Assembly (NCBI RefSeq): GCF_010119205.1
Contig: NZ_WRXM01000001.1
Span: forward strand, 1,612,001 to 1,676,000
Direction: 5' to 3'
DNA length: 64,000 bases
From: Haloarcula limicola
GTDB lineage: Archaea > Halobacteriota > Halobacteria > Halobacteriales > Haloarculaceae
Below the pieces are notes generated by a model that saw nothing but the letters and a program-made list of their open reading frames with translations, did not search any database and was not told where the DNA came from. Made by a program: the position numbers and the translations under genes. This document shows, in pieces, positions 25,617 to 37,867 of the stretch (the first letter of the stretch is position 1; each line of letters begins with the position of its first letter).

Positions 25617-26663
25617 CTACTCGTTCATCAGACCCGCCTCTTCGACGCGCATGACGCCCTCGCCGTCGGGCAGGTTCGGCGCGTCGACCAGTTTGACGAT
25701 GCGCTTGTTCCCCTTGGACTTCCGGAGGTAGATGCGGAACGTGGAGGTGTGGCCGAGGATGTTGCCACCGATCGGCTGTGTCGGGTCGCCGAAGAACGAG
25801 TCGGGGTTCGAGGCCACCTGGTTGGTGACGACGACGGCGGTGTTGTTCAGGTCGCCGACCCGCATCAGGTCGTGGAGGTGCTTGTTGAGCTTCTGCTGGC
25901 GCTCGGCGAGTTCGCCCCGGCCGACGTACTCGGCGCGGAAGTGGGCGGTCAGCGAGTCGACGGCGAGCAGTCGCACGGGGAACTCCTCGTCCTGGGTCCC
26001 GCTGGCGATCTCCTGGGCCTTCTCGGCGAGGAGGATCTGGTGGTTGGAGTTGAACGCCTTGGCGACGTGGATCTTGTCGAGCACCGACTCCAGGAGGTCA
26101 TCGAGCAGGGCCTCGTCGGTGGGGTCGGCCTCGCCCTCCTCGACGATGCCGTGGAGCACCATCGTGTCGGCGAGCACCTCGTCGTCCTGGCCCTTGAGCA
26201 TCTGCTCGATACGCTCGGGGCGGAAGGTGTCCTCGGAGTCGATGAAGATGGTGCTGCCCTCCAGCCCGCCGTGTTCGGCGGGCAGTTGGACGTTGACGGC
26301 CAGCTGGTGCGTTACCTGTGACTTGCCGGCCCCGAACTCGCCGTACACCTCGGTTATCGACTGCGTTTCGACGCCGCCGCCGAGCAGGTCGTCCACCTCG
26401 TCGACGCCCCACGAGAGCTTGCCGATCTGTTCGCGGCGTTCCAGGACGGTCGCCCCGGTCTCGAACCCGCCGATGTCGGCGGCGTCGCGGGCGGCGTTGA
26501 TGATGTCGGCGGCCGACGACTCGCCGATGTCGGCCGTGTTCGACAGTTCGCCGGGGGAGGCGACGGCGATCCCCTGATAGGAGTCGAAGCCGTTCTCTTC
26601 GAGTTTCTCTGCGGTGGCCGGGCCGACGCCCGGGAGGTCTTCTAGGTCTTCTGTTGCGGCCAT
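25617..26663 (-). CDS. radA: DNA repair and recombination protein RadA
   Basis: The 348-residue recombinase has an N-terminal helix-hairpin-helix region ([19 protein letters not shown], residues 7-25) and a RecA core with Walker [10 protein letters not shown] near residue 107 and the [12 protein letters not shown] Walker B. It forms filaments on single-stranded DNA and performs strand exchange. It is full length with no intein, although inteins occur in some haloarchaeal radA genes. A TTTATAT box near 26690 lies about 25 bp upstream of the ATG, so the transcript is nearly leaderless. Confidence 0.97.
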   Translation of the reverse strand: MAATEDLEDLPGVGPATAEKLEENGFDSYQGIAVASPGELSNTADIGESSAADIINAARDAADIGGFETGATVLERREQIGKLSWGVDEVDDLLGGGVETQSITEVYGEFGAGKSQVTHQLAVNVQLPAEHGGLEGSTIFIDSEDTFRPERIEQMLKGQDDEVLADTMVLHGIVEEGEADPTDEALLDDLLESVLDKIHVAKAFNSNHQILLAEKAQEIASGTQDEEFPVRLLAVDSLTAHFRAEYVGRGELAERQQKLNKHLHDLMRVGDLNNTAVVVTNQVASNPDSFFGDPTQPIGGNILGHTSTFRIYLRKSKGNKRIVKLVDAPNLPDGEGVMRVEEAGLMNE

Positions 26664-26821
26664 GGACGTTGGTTACGCCCGGTGGCATATAAACCCCCGT
26701 TAACACCGTAGTGAAAGTGAAACTGAGGGACAGCGGCGGGGTAGATTGGTCGGGTATCGGGACATTTAGGAGGGAAGGCGCGAGACGCGGGGCTCGGAAT
26801 GGAATGCGGTCGAGGGGAGAC

Positions 26822-27295
26822 TCAGAAACGGCCGCTTCCGATGTAGACGAGAGACAGGCCCCCGACCAGAATCAGGGCGCTGGCCGCGAGCGGCGACAGC
26901 AAGAGAGCCCCCTGCCCGAACTCGCCGGCCAGAAACAGGGCGAGGGCGACGGTCGACGGGAGCGGGTGGGCGGCCAACGACTGGACGAACACCCGCGCCG
27001 ACCAGTAGAGGCGGTCCAGCGACGCGCGCATCGTGGCCGTCGCCGGGCGATTCCCGTCGGGGTTCTCGGCCGGTTCGAACGCCGAGCGGTCGGCGGTCGG
27101 GACGCGGTGGAGTTCCCCCGTGTTCGCCCGCCGGTCGTCGGTGTCAGCGACGCGCAGAAGCGTCATCTCGTCTCCCCCGAGACCGACGACTCGATAGATA
27201 CCCGTCGGATACTCGCCCGTCGTCGGGCGGAGGTGATCGTAGACCGACAGCGCGTCGTCGGTCGGCGTCTCGTCGGCCGGTGTGTCGTCGGACAT
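26822..27295 (-). CDS. Membrane protein downstream of PspAB, unknown
   Basis: The 157-residue protein has a soluble N-terminal domain (residues 1-95, with YRVVGLGGDEMTLLRV) and two C-terminal hydrophobic segments (about 110-130 and 133-152). The ATG directly follows the TAG of pspAB, so both are read from one mRNA. The domain is not recognised; the coupling hints at a membrane-stress role like that proposed for Psp proteins. Confidence 0.75.
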   Translation of the reverse strand: MSDDTPADETPTDDALSVYDHLRPTTGEYPTGIYRVVGLGGDEMTLLRVADTDDRRANTGELHRVPTADRSAFEPAENPDGNRPATATMRASLDRLYWSARVFVQSLAAHPLPSTVALALFLAGEFGQGALLLSPLAASALILVGGLSLVYIGSGRF

Positions 27296-27913
27296 CTACT
27301 CCCAGGGGTGGTCGCCGGGGCGGTCGGGCCACAGCGGATACCAGAACTCCTTGTCCCCCTCGACGGTCAGTTCCCCGTCTAAGTTGCTCTCCAGTTTGAA
27401 CTCCGCCGTCGTGTCGCGCTCGTGGTCCCGGTCGGGGTCCGGCGCGAACGGGTAGTACGCCCCTCGCCGGAAGGAGTAGACCCAGTAGACGAGTTGCCCG
27501 GTCCGTTCGTCTTCGAAGCCGAAGAGCGCCGCGAGGAGGCGAGAGCCGTAGCGCCGCTCGATGAGCGTGTCGGCCGCGAAGTGGATCGAGGTCACCAGGT
27601 CCTCGAAGTCGTCGTCGTGGAGGACGACCCACTGGTAGCCGTGGCTGTCCCGCGTGAACTCGGCGCTGGTCCCGGTCTCGGCTTCGCCCGCGCTGAGAAT
27701 CGTCTCCACCTCGTCTCTCGCGTCCTGGAAGTCCGTGCTGTCCACGTCGCCGAAACAGAGGGCGGCGTCGCCGGTCGGCGCGTAGCCGAGGTCGGCCTCC
27801 ATCGTGATGTAGGCCGTCGACATCCCGAAGAGGTCCTCCGGGTCGGCGTCCCGGGTCGCGTCGGCCTCGGCTTTCACGCCGAGGACGCTCTTGAGTCCGT
27901 CCAGCAGTCCCAT
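27296..27913 (-). CDS. pspAB: PspA-associated protein PspAB
   Basis: The 205-residue acidic protein begins MGLLDGLKSVLGVK, the typical PspAB start, and contains FTRDSHGYQWVVLHDDDFEDLV. PspAB accompanies PspA-type envelope-stress proteins in actinobacteria and archaea and is thought to help maintain membrane integrity. No pspA lies in the window, so here the gene is separate from pspA but coupled to a small membrane-protein gene. The start is at 27913; a much longer overlapping frame upstream is a shadow of katG. Confidence 0.8.
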   Translation of the reverse strand: MGLLDGLKSVLGVKAEADATRDADPEDLFGMSTAYITMEADLGYAPTGDAALCFGDVDSTDFQDARDEVETILSAGEAETGTSAEFTRDSHGYQWVVLHDDDFEDLVTSIHFAADTLIERRYGSRLLAALFGFEDERTGQLVYWVYSFRRGAYYPFAPDPDRDHERDTTAEFKLESNLDGELTVEGDKEFWYPLWPDRPGDHPWE

Positions 27914-27981
27914 GTACCGACTCAATGCGCGCCGCGGGTAAGGTCGTTTTCGTCCGTCCGCGAGAGGGGACAACTCGCGGG

Positions 27982-30420
<2,439 letters not shown>

Positions 30421-31305
30421 TCAGCGGCTCTCTAGGTCCCGCTCTAAGTTCCGCAGGCGCTCGATGCGCTTCTCGGTGGTCGGGTGCGTGCGGAAGAGCT
30501 TCCCGATCCAGCCGACGCTGATGGGGACGATGAAGAAGGCGTTCATCTCCGACTGGCCGCGCAGGTCGTCCTTGGGCACTTTCTCCATCCCGCTGTCGAT
30601 CTTCATCAGCGCCGAGGCGAGCGAGGCGGGGCGGCCGGTGATGGCCGCGCCGCCGCGGTCGGCGGCGAACTCGCGGTAGCGGCTGAGCGCGCGGATGAGC
30701 AGGAACGAGACGATCCACACGACCAGCGAGGCGAGGATGGCGACGATGACCGGGGCCTGCTGCTGGCCGCCGCGGTCGCGGCCGCCGCTGAACAGCCACC
30801 CCCAGCGGACGATGAGGAAGGCGATGGTCGAGAGGAACGAGGCGATGGTCATCACCATCACGTCGCGGTTCTTGACGTGGGCGAGTTCGTGGGCGATAAC
30901 GCCCTCCAACTCGTCCTCGTCGAGCATGTTCATCAGGCCCGTCGTCACGCAGACGGCGGCGCTCTTCTGGGAGCGGCCCGTCGCGAAGGCGTTCGGGGTG
31001 CGGGAGTCGGCGATTGCCACCTTCGGTTTCGGCAGGTCGGCCTGCTGGGAGAGCCGTTCGACCATCCGGTGGAGTTCCGGGTACTCGTCGGGCTCGACTT
31101 CCCGCGCGCCCATCGAGTACAGCGCGAGTTTGTCGCTGAAGAAGAACTGTGCGCCCAGGAACAGCGCCATCACGAGGACGACGGGGAACAGCCGGTCGCC
31201 GAAGAAGAGGACGACGAAACCGAGGAACGTGACGTACAGCGCGAACAGCAGGAACATCGTCACTGCCATCCGGCCGCGCAGTCCCCAGTCGGTTTGCCAC
31301 TGCAT
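30421..31305 (-). CDS. htpX: HtpX-type membrane zinc metalloprotease
   Basis: The 294-residue protein has four hydrophobic segments (two at the N terminus, two around residues 150-200) and the catalytic HELAHVKNRD zinc motif near residue 138, with the third ligand in REFAADR near residue 215. HtpX degrades misfolded membrane proteins. The start at 31305 (MQWQTDWGLRGR) is preferred, with a TTTTACC box about 25 bp upstream; a longer frame extends upstream but overlaps the divergent epimerase gene. Confidence 0.93.
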   Translation of the reverse strand: MQWQTDWGLRGRMAVTMFLLFALYVTFLGFVVLFFGDRLFPVVLVMALFLGAQFFFSDKLALYSMGAREVEPDEYPELHRMVERLSQQADLPKPKVAIADSRTPNAFATGRSQKSAAVCVTTGLMNMLDEDELEGVIAHELAHVKNRDVMVMTIASFLSTIAFLIVRWGWLFSGGRDRGGQQQAPVIVAILASLVVWIVSFLLIRALSRYREFAADRGGAAITGRPASLASALMKIDSGMEKVPKDDLRGQSEMNAFFIVPISVGWIGKLFRTHPTTEKRIERLRNLERDLESR

Positions 31306-31420
31306 ATAGGAAGATAGCGGGCGGAGACGGTAAAAGGTCGCTATCCTGTTCCCGAATCGCACACCGGCGAGCGGACGGCGTCGTCGCCGGGGCTTTGTGC
31401 CGTCGGCGAGAACGACGGGC

Positions 31421-32314
31421 ATGACCGAGACAGTTCTCGTCACCGGCGGTCGCGGCCGCTCCGGACGCTGGATCTGTGACCGCCTCGCGGGCGAGTACCA
31501 CGTCGTCTGCGTCGATTTGGACCACCCCGGCTGGGAGGTGCCCGAACGCGAGCGCGTCGAGTTCAAGGCCGTCGACGCCACCGAGGGGGCCGAGGTCCGT
31601 GATCTGGTGAGTGAATACGACCCCGATGCCGTCGTCCACTGGGCGGCGATTCCGGCCCCCGAGCGCCACGCCGGCACGCGCGTCTTCGAGACGAACGTCT
31701 CGGCGGCGTACAACGTCCTCGACGCCGCCGGGCGCGCCGGGGCGGATATCGTCTGGGCGTCCTCCGAGAGCGCCTACGGGCTGGCCTTCGCCGAGGAGAC
31801 GCCCCTGCCGGCGTATCTCCCCGTCGACGAGAGCCACCCGATGGCCCCCGAAGACCCCTACGGCACGTCGAAGGTGGCCGGCGAGGAGATCGCGAAGATG
31901 GTCGCGCGCCGCGACGGCGTCTCCGTCGCCTCGGTTCGGCCGTCCTGGATCCAGTACCCCGGCGAGTACGCCTGCCGCGACGCGGCCGAGGCCGATCTCG
32001 ACGGCGGCGCGGGCAACTGCTGGTCGTACGTCGACGTCCGGGACGTGGCGACGCTGGTCGAGGCGGCGCTCGACGCCGACTTCGACGGTCACGAGGCGTT
32101 CCACGCCGCCGCGGCGGAGAACTACGTCGGCCGACCGACCGCGGAACTGGTCGAAGAGCACTGGGGCGAGCTTCCCGAGGAGTGCGAACTCGACGGCGAG
32201 CAGTCCGCGCTCTCGACCGCGAAGGCCCGAGGTCTGTTGGATTGGGCACCCGAGCACGACTGGCGCGAGGCCGCAGACGCCGACGTCCCGGAGCCGAGCC
32301 TCCTCGGCGAGTAG
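31421..32314 (+). CDS. NAD-dependent epimerase/dehydratase (extended SDR)
   Basis: The 297-residue enzyme has the nucleotide-binding LVTGGRGRSGRWI (GxxGxxG) at the N terminus and the catalytic PYGTSKVAGEEI (YxxxK) near residue 148. Such SDRs change sugar nucleotides or similar compounds; the exact substrate is unclear. It is divergent from htpX. Confidence 0.88.
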   Translation: MTETVLVTGGRGRSGRWICDRLAGEYHVVCVDLDHPGWEVPERERVEFKAVDATEGAEVRDLVSEYDPDAVVHWAAIPAPERHAGTRVFETNVSAAYNVLDAAGRAGADIVWASSESAYGLAFAEETPLPAYLPVDESHPMAPEDPYGTSKVAGEEIAKMVARRDGVSVASVRPSWIQYPGEYACRDAAEADLDGGAGNCWSYVDVRDVATLVEAALDADFDGHEAFHAAAAENYVGRPTAELVEEHWGELPEECELDGEQSALSTAKARGLLDWAPEHDWREAADADVPEPSLLGE

Positions 32315-32372
32315 CCCGCCGGCGAGCGTCGGAACGCACGACTTAACCGACTGACCGGACTACGGAGCGTAC

Positions 32373-33509
32373 ATGAGCCGGTCCGGAGCCTTCTGTCCGC
32401 GGTGCGGCGAGGAGATATCCGAGCCGCCCACGGACCGACCCGAGCTGCCGGGCGCGCAGCGGGACTCCGAGCGAGTCCTCTGTGACGCCTGCTACTTCGA
32501 GGAGTTCGACCTCGTGGACGCCCCCGAGGAGATCCAGGTGCGGGTGTGCGCCCAGTGCGGCGCGGTCCACAGGGGCAACCGCTGGGTCGACGTGGGCGCG
32601 GAGGACTACACCGACATCGCCGTCGAACAGGTCAGCGAGGCGCTGGGCATCCACGTCGACGCCCAGTCGGTCGCCTGGCAGGTCGCGCCCGAACAGGTCG
32701 ATAAGAACAACATCCGGATGCACGCCGAGTTCTCGGGCGTCGTCCGCGGGACGCCCGTCACCGAGGAGGTCGTCGTCCCCGTCAGCATCTCCCGACAGAC
32801 CTGCGAGCGCTGCGGGAAGATCGCCGGCGGCTCCTTCGCAAGCATCGTGCAGGTGCGCGCGGAGGGCCGCGACCCGACCGACGAGGAGGTCTCGCGCGCG
32901 AGGACCATCGCCGAGGAGTACGTCGCGGCCCGCGAGGCCACGGGGTCCCGCGACGCGTTCATCACCGAGACGAAGGAACTGGACGAGGGGCTGAACATGA
33001 AGATCTCGACGAACAAGCTCGGCCAGGGCGTCGCGAAGCGCATCACGGAACAGCTGGGCGGGTCCTACTCCGATTCGAAGCGCCTCGTCACGGAGGACGA
33101 GGACGGCCAGAAGCTCTACCGGATGTCCTACGCCGTCCGCCTCCCCCGCTATCAGCGGGGCGAGGTCATCGACCCGGAGGACGGCGACGGCCCCGTGCTG
33201 GTCCGGTCGATACAGGGCAACCTCAAGGGAACCCGATTGGCGACCGGCGAGCAGTACGAGGCCAGTTTCGAGGAGAGCGAAGCGCCCGACGCCACCCGCC
33301 TCGGGTTCCGCGAGGACGGCGAGCGGACGACGCTCGTCGCCGTCGAGGACGAGAACGCCGTGCAGGTGTTAGACCCCGAGACCTTCGAGAGCAAGACGGT
33401 CGCCCGGCCGGACTACCTCGACACCGACGCCGACGAGGTACCGGTCATCAAGAGCCGAGCGGGCCTGCACGTCTTACCAGCGAACGACGAGCGCGAGGAC
33501 GAGGCGTGA
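32373..33509 (+). CDS. NMD3-family ribosome assembly protein
   Basis: The 378-residue protein has four N-terminal CxxC zinc-binding motifs (CPRCGEE, CDACYFE, CAQCGAV, CERCGKI) typical of NMD3. In eukaryotes NMD3 exports the 60S subunit; in archaea it probably supports late large-subunit assembly. The remainder (residues 150-378) is the eIF5A-like part. It is followed 27 bp later by the tRNA-modification gene, and a purine-rich stretch precedes that start. Confidence 0.93.
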   Translation: MSRSGAFCPRCGEEISEPPTDRPELPGAQRDSERVLCDACYFEEFDLVDAPEEIQVRVCAQCGAVHRGNRWVDVGAEDYTDIAVEQVSEALGIHVDAQSVAWQVAPEQVDKNNIRMHAEFSGVVRGTPVTEEVVVPVSISRQTCERCGKIAGGSFASIVQVRAEGRDPTDEEVSRARTIAEEYVAAREATGSRDAFITETKELDEGLNMKISTNKLGQGVAKRITEQLGGSYSDSKRLVTEDEDGQKLYRMSYAVRLPRYQRGEVIDPEDGDGPVLVRSIQGNLKGTRLATGEQYEASFEESEAPDATRLGFREDGERTTLVAVEDENAVQVLDPETFESKTVARPDYLDTDADEVPVIKSRAGLHVLPANDEREDEA

Positions 33510-33536
33510 CGGCGATGGCGGGAGGCAGCGAGAGCG

Positions 33537-34589
33537 ATGTCTGAGCGCGACGCCGACCGGCGGTTCGCCGTCGTCGTGGCGAAACCCCGAACGCAGGCGG
33601 TCATCGACGCCCTACGGGAAGAGGGCGTCTACGACGACGACCGGAGCGTCCGGTCGTGGGACGGCGACAGCGTCGCGATCCCGGTGACCGACCCACCGCA
33701 GTCCGTCGAGGTCCGAGAGGTCGTCGAGCAGGTCGGCGAGCCGCGTCTCCGCGGTCTGGAGGACCACCTCCGCGAGCGCGGCTGGACCGACGACGAACTC
33801 GACGCCGCCCCCTCGTCGTGGGCCGTCGTCGGCAGCGTCGTCCTCGTGAAACTGGGCGACAGCCCCCGCCCCGAGGAAGTGGGCGAGGCGCTGCTTGCCC
33901 TCCACGGCGAGGCCGACACGGTGCTCGCTCGCGGCGGCATCGACGGCGCGCACCGCGAACCCGACGTGACGTTCCTCGCGGGCGAGGGCGACACCGAGAC
34001 GATCCACACCGAACACGGGACGAAGTACGCGCTGGACCTCGCCGAGGTGATGTTCTCGCCGGGAAACGAGGCCGAGCGCGTTCGGATGGGCAAAACCGTC
34101 GAAGAAGGCGAGACCGTCCTCGACATGTTCGCCGGTATCGGCTACTTCACGCTGCCGATGGCGCGGGCCGGCGCGTCCGTCACCGCTATCGAGCGCAACC
34201 CGACCGCCTTCCGCTACCTGGTCGAGAACGCGATGCTCAACGACGTGAGCGAGCGCGTGACGCCCTACCGAGCGGACTGCCGGGACGTGATTCGCGAGGG
34301 GCTGTCGAGCGGAGAGGGTCTCGGCGGGGACGGGCGCGTCGACCGCGTGATGATGGGCTATTACGAGGCACACGAGTACCTCGACTCGGCGCTGTCCGCG
34401 CTCTCGCCCGGCGGCGTCGTCCACGTGCACGAGGCGACCCCCGATGACCTCGTCTTCGAGCGGCCGATCGGCCGACTCGAAGCCGCGGCGGCCGACGCCG
34501 ACCGCTCCGTGGAGATTCTCGACACCCGTCGCGTGAAGGGGTACAGCGAGGGCGTCGCCCACGTCGTCGTCGACGCGCGGATCGAGTGA
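33537..34589 (+). CDS. Trm5/Taw2-family tRNA-modifying SAM-dependent enzyme
   Basis: The 350-residue protein has a Rossmann SAM-binding domain (TVLDMFAGIGYFTLPMA near residue 200) and the archaeal Trm5-like N terminus. Downstream of it, VDRVMMGYYEAHEYLDSAL replaces the catalytic NLP/NPPY of methyltransferases, which fits Taw2, the enzyme adding the 3-amino-3-carboxypropyl group to form the wybutosine precursor on tRNA-Phe. A Trm5-type m1G37 enzyme is the alternative. It follows nmd3 in an apparent translation-related operon. Confidence 0.8.
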   Translation: MSERDADRRFAVVVAKPRTQAVIDALREEGVYDDDRSVRSWDGDSVAIPVTDPPQSVEVREVVEQVGEPRLRGLEDHLRERGWTDDELDAAPSSWAVVGSVVLVKLGDSPRPEEVGEALLALHGEADTVLARGGIDGAHREPDVTFLAGEGDTETIHTEHGTKYALDLAEVMFSPGNEAERVRMGKTVEEGETVLDMFAGIGYFTLPMARAGASVTAIERNPTAFRYLVENAMLNDVSERVTPYRADCRDVIREGLSSGEGLGGDGRVDRVMMGYYEAHEYLDSALSALSPGGVVHVHEATPDDLVFERPIGRLEAAAADADRSVEILDTRRVKGYSEGVAHVVVDARIE

Positions 34590-34653
34590 CTGTCGAGCGG
34601 GACCGCCGTCGGGAGAAGTAAAGGTACTTTGAACCGGCGAGTCTCGCAGGCGT

Positions 34654-35769
34654 ATGAGCAACGCCACTGACTCGGTTCGGCTCGGCGTCGTCGGCCTCGG
34701 TTTCATGGGCCAGACCCACGCCACGAACGCCCGCGACCTCGGCCACGAGGTCGTCGCCGGCGCGGACGTCGTCGCCGAGACGCGCGAGGAGTTCGCGCGG
34801 TCCTACGACGCGACGACCTACGAGGACTTCGAGGAGATGTACCGCGCCGAATCGCTCGACGCCGTCGCGGTGTCGACGCCGAACTCGTTTCACGAGGCCG
34901 CCGTCGTCGCCGCGCTCTCCCACGGCTACGACGCCCTCTGTGAGAAGCCGCTCGCGGACGACTTAGCGGCCGCGGAGCGGATGGCCGCGGCCGCCGAGGA
35001 CTCCGAGGGGTTCTGCATGGTGAACTTCCACAACCGCATCATGCCCGCCGTCGAGGTGTTCAAGGGGTATCAGGAGGAGGGGAAGTTCGGCGACGTGACG
35101 GCGATTCAGGCGAACTACGTCCGCTCTCGCGGCATCCCCGGCGTCGGCTCCTGGTTCACCAACGAGGAGCTATCGGGCGGCGGCGCGGTCATCGACATCG
35201 GCGTCCACGCCATCGACCTGGCGCTGTACCTGATGGGGTACCCGGCCGTCGAGGAGGTCTCCGCCGTCACCCGGACCGAGTTCGGCGAGAAGGACGAGTA
35301 CGTCGACCCCGACGACTGGTACGAGGCGACCGGCGAGGCGGTCTTCGACGTGGAGGACTCGGCGACGGCGATGATCCGCTGTGCCGGCGATCGAACGATC
35401 ACGCTGGAGGTCGCGTGGGCCGCGAACCAGGCGGAGACGAGGGAGTTCGTCGTCCGCGGGACCGACGCCGGTGCCAGGCTCGAACTCGGCGGCGAGGAGC
35501 TGGCGCTGTTCGACGCCGGTCGGCAGGGGACCGACCACCTCGTCGAGTCGCAGGTCGTGGACGCCTCGCTCGACCACACCGGGTGGGCCGGGAGCGACAA
35601 GCTGTTCCTCGACGCCGTGGCGCGCGGAGCGGCACCGGAACGAAACACCATCGACCAGGCGCTGACGGTACAGCGCGTCATCGACGCCATCTATCGGTCC
35701 GGCGAGTCCGGAACGGTCGCCGTCGTCGGCGAGGACGACGCCGCCGGCTCGGGCGAGCGGCCCGAGTGA
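34654..35769 (+). CDS. Gfo/Idh/MocA-family NAD(P)-dependent oxidoreductase
   Basis: The 371-residue enzyme has an N-terminal Rossmann domain (GVVGLGFMGQTHATNA) and the family CEKPLADD motif near residue 96, followed by the C-terminal beta-sheet domain. It oxidises or reduces a sugar or cyclitol. The GFFSTN-type substrate loop GGAVIDIGVHAIDLALYL is present. The last 15 residues are a disordered acidic tail. The promoter TACTTTGAACC lies about 30 bp upstream. Confidence 0.9.
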   Translation: MSNATDSVRLGVVGLGFMGQTHATNARDLGHEVVAGADVVAETREEFARSYDATTYEDFEEMYRAESLDAVAVSTPNSFHEAAVVAALSHGYDALCEKPLADDLAAAERMAAAAEDSEGFCMVNFHNRIMPAVEVFKGYQEEGKFGDVTAIQANYVRSRGIPGVGSWFTNEELSGGGAVIDIGVHAIDLALYLMGYPAVEEVSAVTRTEFGEKDEYVDPDDWYEATGEAVFDVEDSATAMIRCAGDRTITLEVAWAANQAETREFVVRGTDAGARLELGGEELALFDAGRQGTDHLVESQVVDASLDHTGWAGSDKLFLDAVARGAAPERNTIDQALTVQRVIDAIYRSGESGTVAVVGEDDAAGSGERPE

Positions 35770-35917
35770 GCTAGTGCGACCGCGATAGCTCAGTCGTCTT
35801 CTCCGCCGACTCCGTCCCGTCATTGTCCACACCGCGATGGCTGCTTTCGGAGTCCGTACCGAAACCCGACCCACACGCACCCCAAACTATTCACTATCTA
35901 TCCGATTTCTATTAGGT

Positions 35918-36820
35918 ATGCGCCGCCGACAGTTCCTCGCCGGACTCTCCGTCGCCGCCGTCGCCCCCCTCGCCGGCTGTTCGGACCCGCGCGGGTCGAT
36001 CCGGTTGACCGACGTGAGCGACGACGCGGTCCTCGCCGAGCGGTGGACCCGCTCCGCCGACGCCCTCTCCGAGTCGTCCCGGGAGTTGGTCGCCGGTGCC
36101 GTCGAAGACGACGACGCGCGCGCGACCGCCGCCGCCACGAGTCCGCCGCTCGAACTCGCTCGACCGGTCCGGTACGAGGGGTCGTACTACGAGGTCAGCT
36201 ACGAGGCGACGAACGAGCGCGAGGAGACCAGTTACGACGTCGTCGTGACGTTCAACCCCGACCCCGCGCCCGAGACGACCGTCGCCTTCGCCGACCTCCC
36301 GGCCGTCGACCGCGAAGTCCTCGACGGCCTGCTGGAGTCGCGCTGGGACCGCACCGACGAGACGAACACCAGGTTGGGGACGCCGGCCGTCTACACCGAC
36401 GCCGAGGCGGCCGAGTCGGTCATCGTCCCCGAGCCGGAGTACGACGGCGTCACGCGTGGCGACCGGACGGTCGGGCTCGGTGTCGACGGCAGCCGGCAGG
36501 TGACCGTCGCCGACTACCGCTACCGCGCCGAGCTACTGGCTGAGGACGACGCCGGCATCGCGGCGCTGGCCCGCGAACGCTATCGCTTCGAGTTCGGCGA
36601 CCTGACCGCCGAGCAGCGGTCGATCCTGGACGAGGCGAAGGGCGGCGAGGCCCGCTCGGCGGACCCGCCCTCGCAGGCGTTCGTCGACCTCGTCGAGAAG
36701 TTCCGCGCTCACGACGGCCTCGACGTCGACGAGTACGGCGGGACGTGGCTGCTGGGCTACGACGGGCGCGACTGGTGGGCACAGGTTCGGACGCCGCGGG
36801 GGACGCCGACGGCGGAGTGA
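35918..36820 (+). CDS. Secreted lipoprotein of unknown function
   Basis: The 300-residue product has a twin-arginine-like start (MRRRQFLAGLSVAAVAP) and a lipobox LAGC near residue 24, so it is exported and lipid-anchored. The mature part is acidic, with two repeat-like units around YRYRAELLAEDDAG and YRFEFGDLTAEQ. I do not recognise the fold. The start at 35918 gives the intact signal sequence. Confidence 0.8.
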   Translation: MRRRQFLAGLSVAAVAPLAGCSDPRGSIRLTDVSDDAVLAERWTRSADALSESSRELVAGAVEDDDARATAAATSPPLELARPVRYEGSYYEVSYEATNEREETSYDVVVTFNPDPAPETTVAFADLPAVDREVLDGLLESRWDRTDETNTRLGTPAVYTDAEAAESVIVPEPEYDGVTRGDRTVGLGVDGSRQVTVADYRYRAELLAEDDAGIAALARERYRFEFGDLTAEQRSILDEAKGGEARSADPPSQAFVDLVEKFRAHDGLDVDEYGGTWLLGYDGRDWWAQVRTPRGTPTAE

Positions 36821-36854
36821 TTACCGACGCTGGCGACGGCGCGGTGACGCGGGC

Positions 36855-37805
36855 TCACAACACCGCGCCGGACTGCAGGACGGCGACCAGCAGCGTCACG
36901 GTCAGCACGCTGGCGAGCGTCGTCAGCAGCACCGTCGCGCTCACGAACTCGCCGGGGGCCAACCGCTCGGTGTCGTCGCTGAACGCGCCGACGAGGATGA
37001 GCGTCGTCACGCCCGTCGGCGTCGCGAGCAGGAGGACGACCACGCGGGCGACGGTCGGATTCGAGAAGCCGACGAGTACGGCGACACCGGTGGCGACGAC
37101 CGGGGCCAGCAGGAGCCGGAGGCCGCTCGCGGTGCCGACCGGCCGCACCGCGTCGGTGCCGTCGACGCTCGACAGCTGGATGCCGAGGATGAGCAACATC
37201 ACGGGGATCGAGGCGTTGCCGAGCAGTTCGAGGGTCTGCATCAGCGTCGAGGACTCGGCCGGGACGACGCCGAGCCACCGGACCGCCAGCGCGGCGACGA
37301 CGGCGTACACCAGCGGCACGCCGAACACCTGTCGCATGTCCGCGAGCGCGTCGCCGCCGCTGCCTCGGGCCGCGACGTAGATGCCGAGCGTGTACAGCAT
37401 GACGCCTTGGAGCGCCGTCACGAGGACCGCGACGCTCCGCCCCGTCGGGCCGAACGCGAAGTCCGCCAGCGGGATGCCGTAGTTGCCGGTGTTCGGGAAG
37501 ATAGAGACGAGGACGAACGCGCCCAGCAGCGGCTCCGAGTACCCCGAGAGGCGGCCGACGAGTTCGGCGACGGCCAGCATCGCCGCGGTGAAGGCGAAGA
37601 CGGTGAGGACGACCTGAACGATGGTTCCGCCGCCCAGCGTCGACGTCGTCAGGCTGTGGACGACCAGCGCCGGCGCCAGGACGTAGACCGTGACGGTGTT
37701 GAGCGCGTCCGGATCGACGCCCTCGTACCGCCCGAGGAAGAAGCCGACGGCCGCCACGCCGACGACCGGCAGGATAGCGGAAGCGAAGATACCCAGCAGT
37801 GACAC
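36855..37805 (-). CDS. AEC (auxin efflux carrier)-family transporter
   Basis: The 316-residue protein has about ten membrane segments in two halves, as in AEC/BASS transporters that carry organic acids or auxin-like compounds. It starts at a GTG (VSLLGIFASAILPVVG) at 37805. Conserved-looking elements are FPNTGNYGIPLADFAFG and PTGVTTL. It is convergent with the lipoprotein gene. The substrate is not evident. Confidence 0.88.
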   Translation of the reverse strand: MSLLGIFASAILPVVGVAAVGFFLGRYEGVDPDALNTVTVYVLAPALVVHSLTTSTLGGGTIVQVVLTVFAFTAAMLAVAELVGRLSGYSEPLLGAFVLVSIFPNTGNYGIPLADFAFGPTGRSVAVLVTALQGVMLYTLGIYVAARGSGGDALADMRQVFGVPLVYAVVAALAVRWLGVVPAESSTLMQTLELLGNASIPVMLLILGIQLSSVDGTDAVRPVGTASGLRLLLAPVVATGVAVLVGFSNPTVARVVVLLLATPTGVTTLILVGAFSDDTERLAPGEFVSATVLLTTLASVLTVTLLVAVLQSGAVL

Positions 37806-37867
37806 GGGAGCGCCTCGTCCGGGGAGCGGCAGAACACTTTCGACTTCGACTCGCCGCGTGCGGGAGG

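Noticed and set aside
25617-26663. Possible intein in radA
   Set aside because: The RadA chain is continuous at normal length with no inserted splicing domain.
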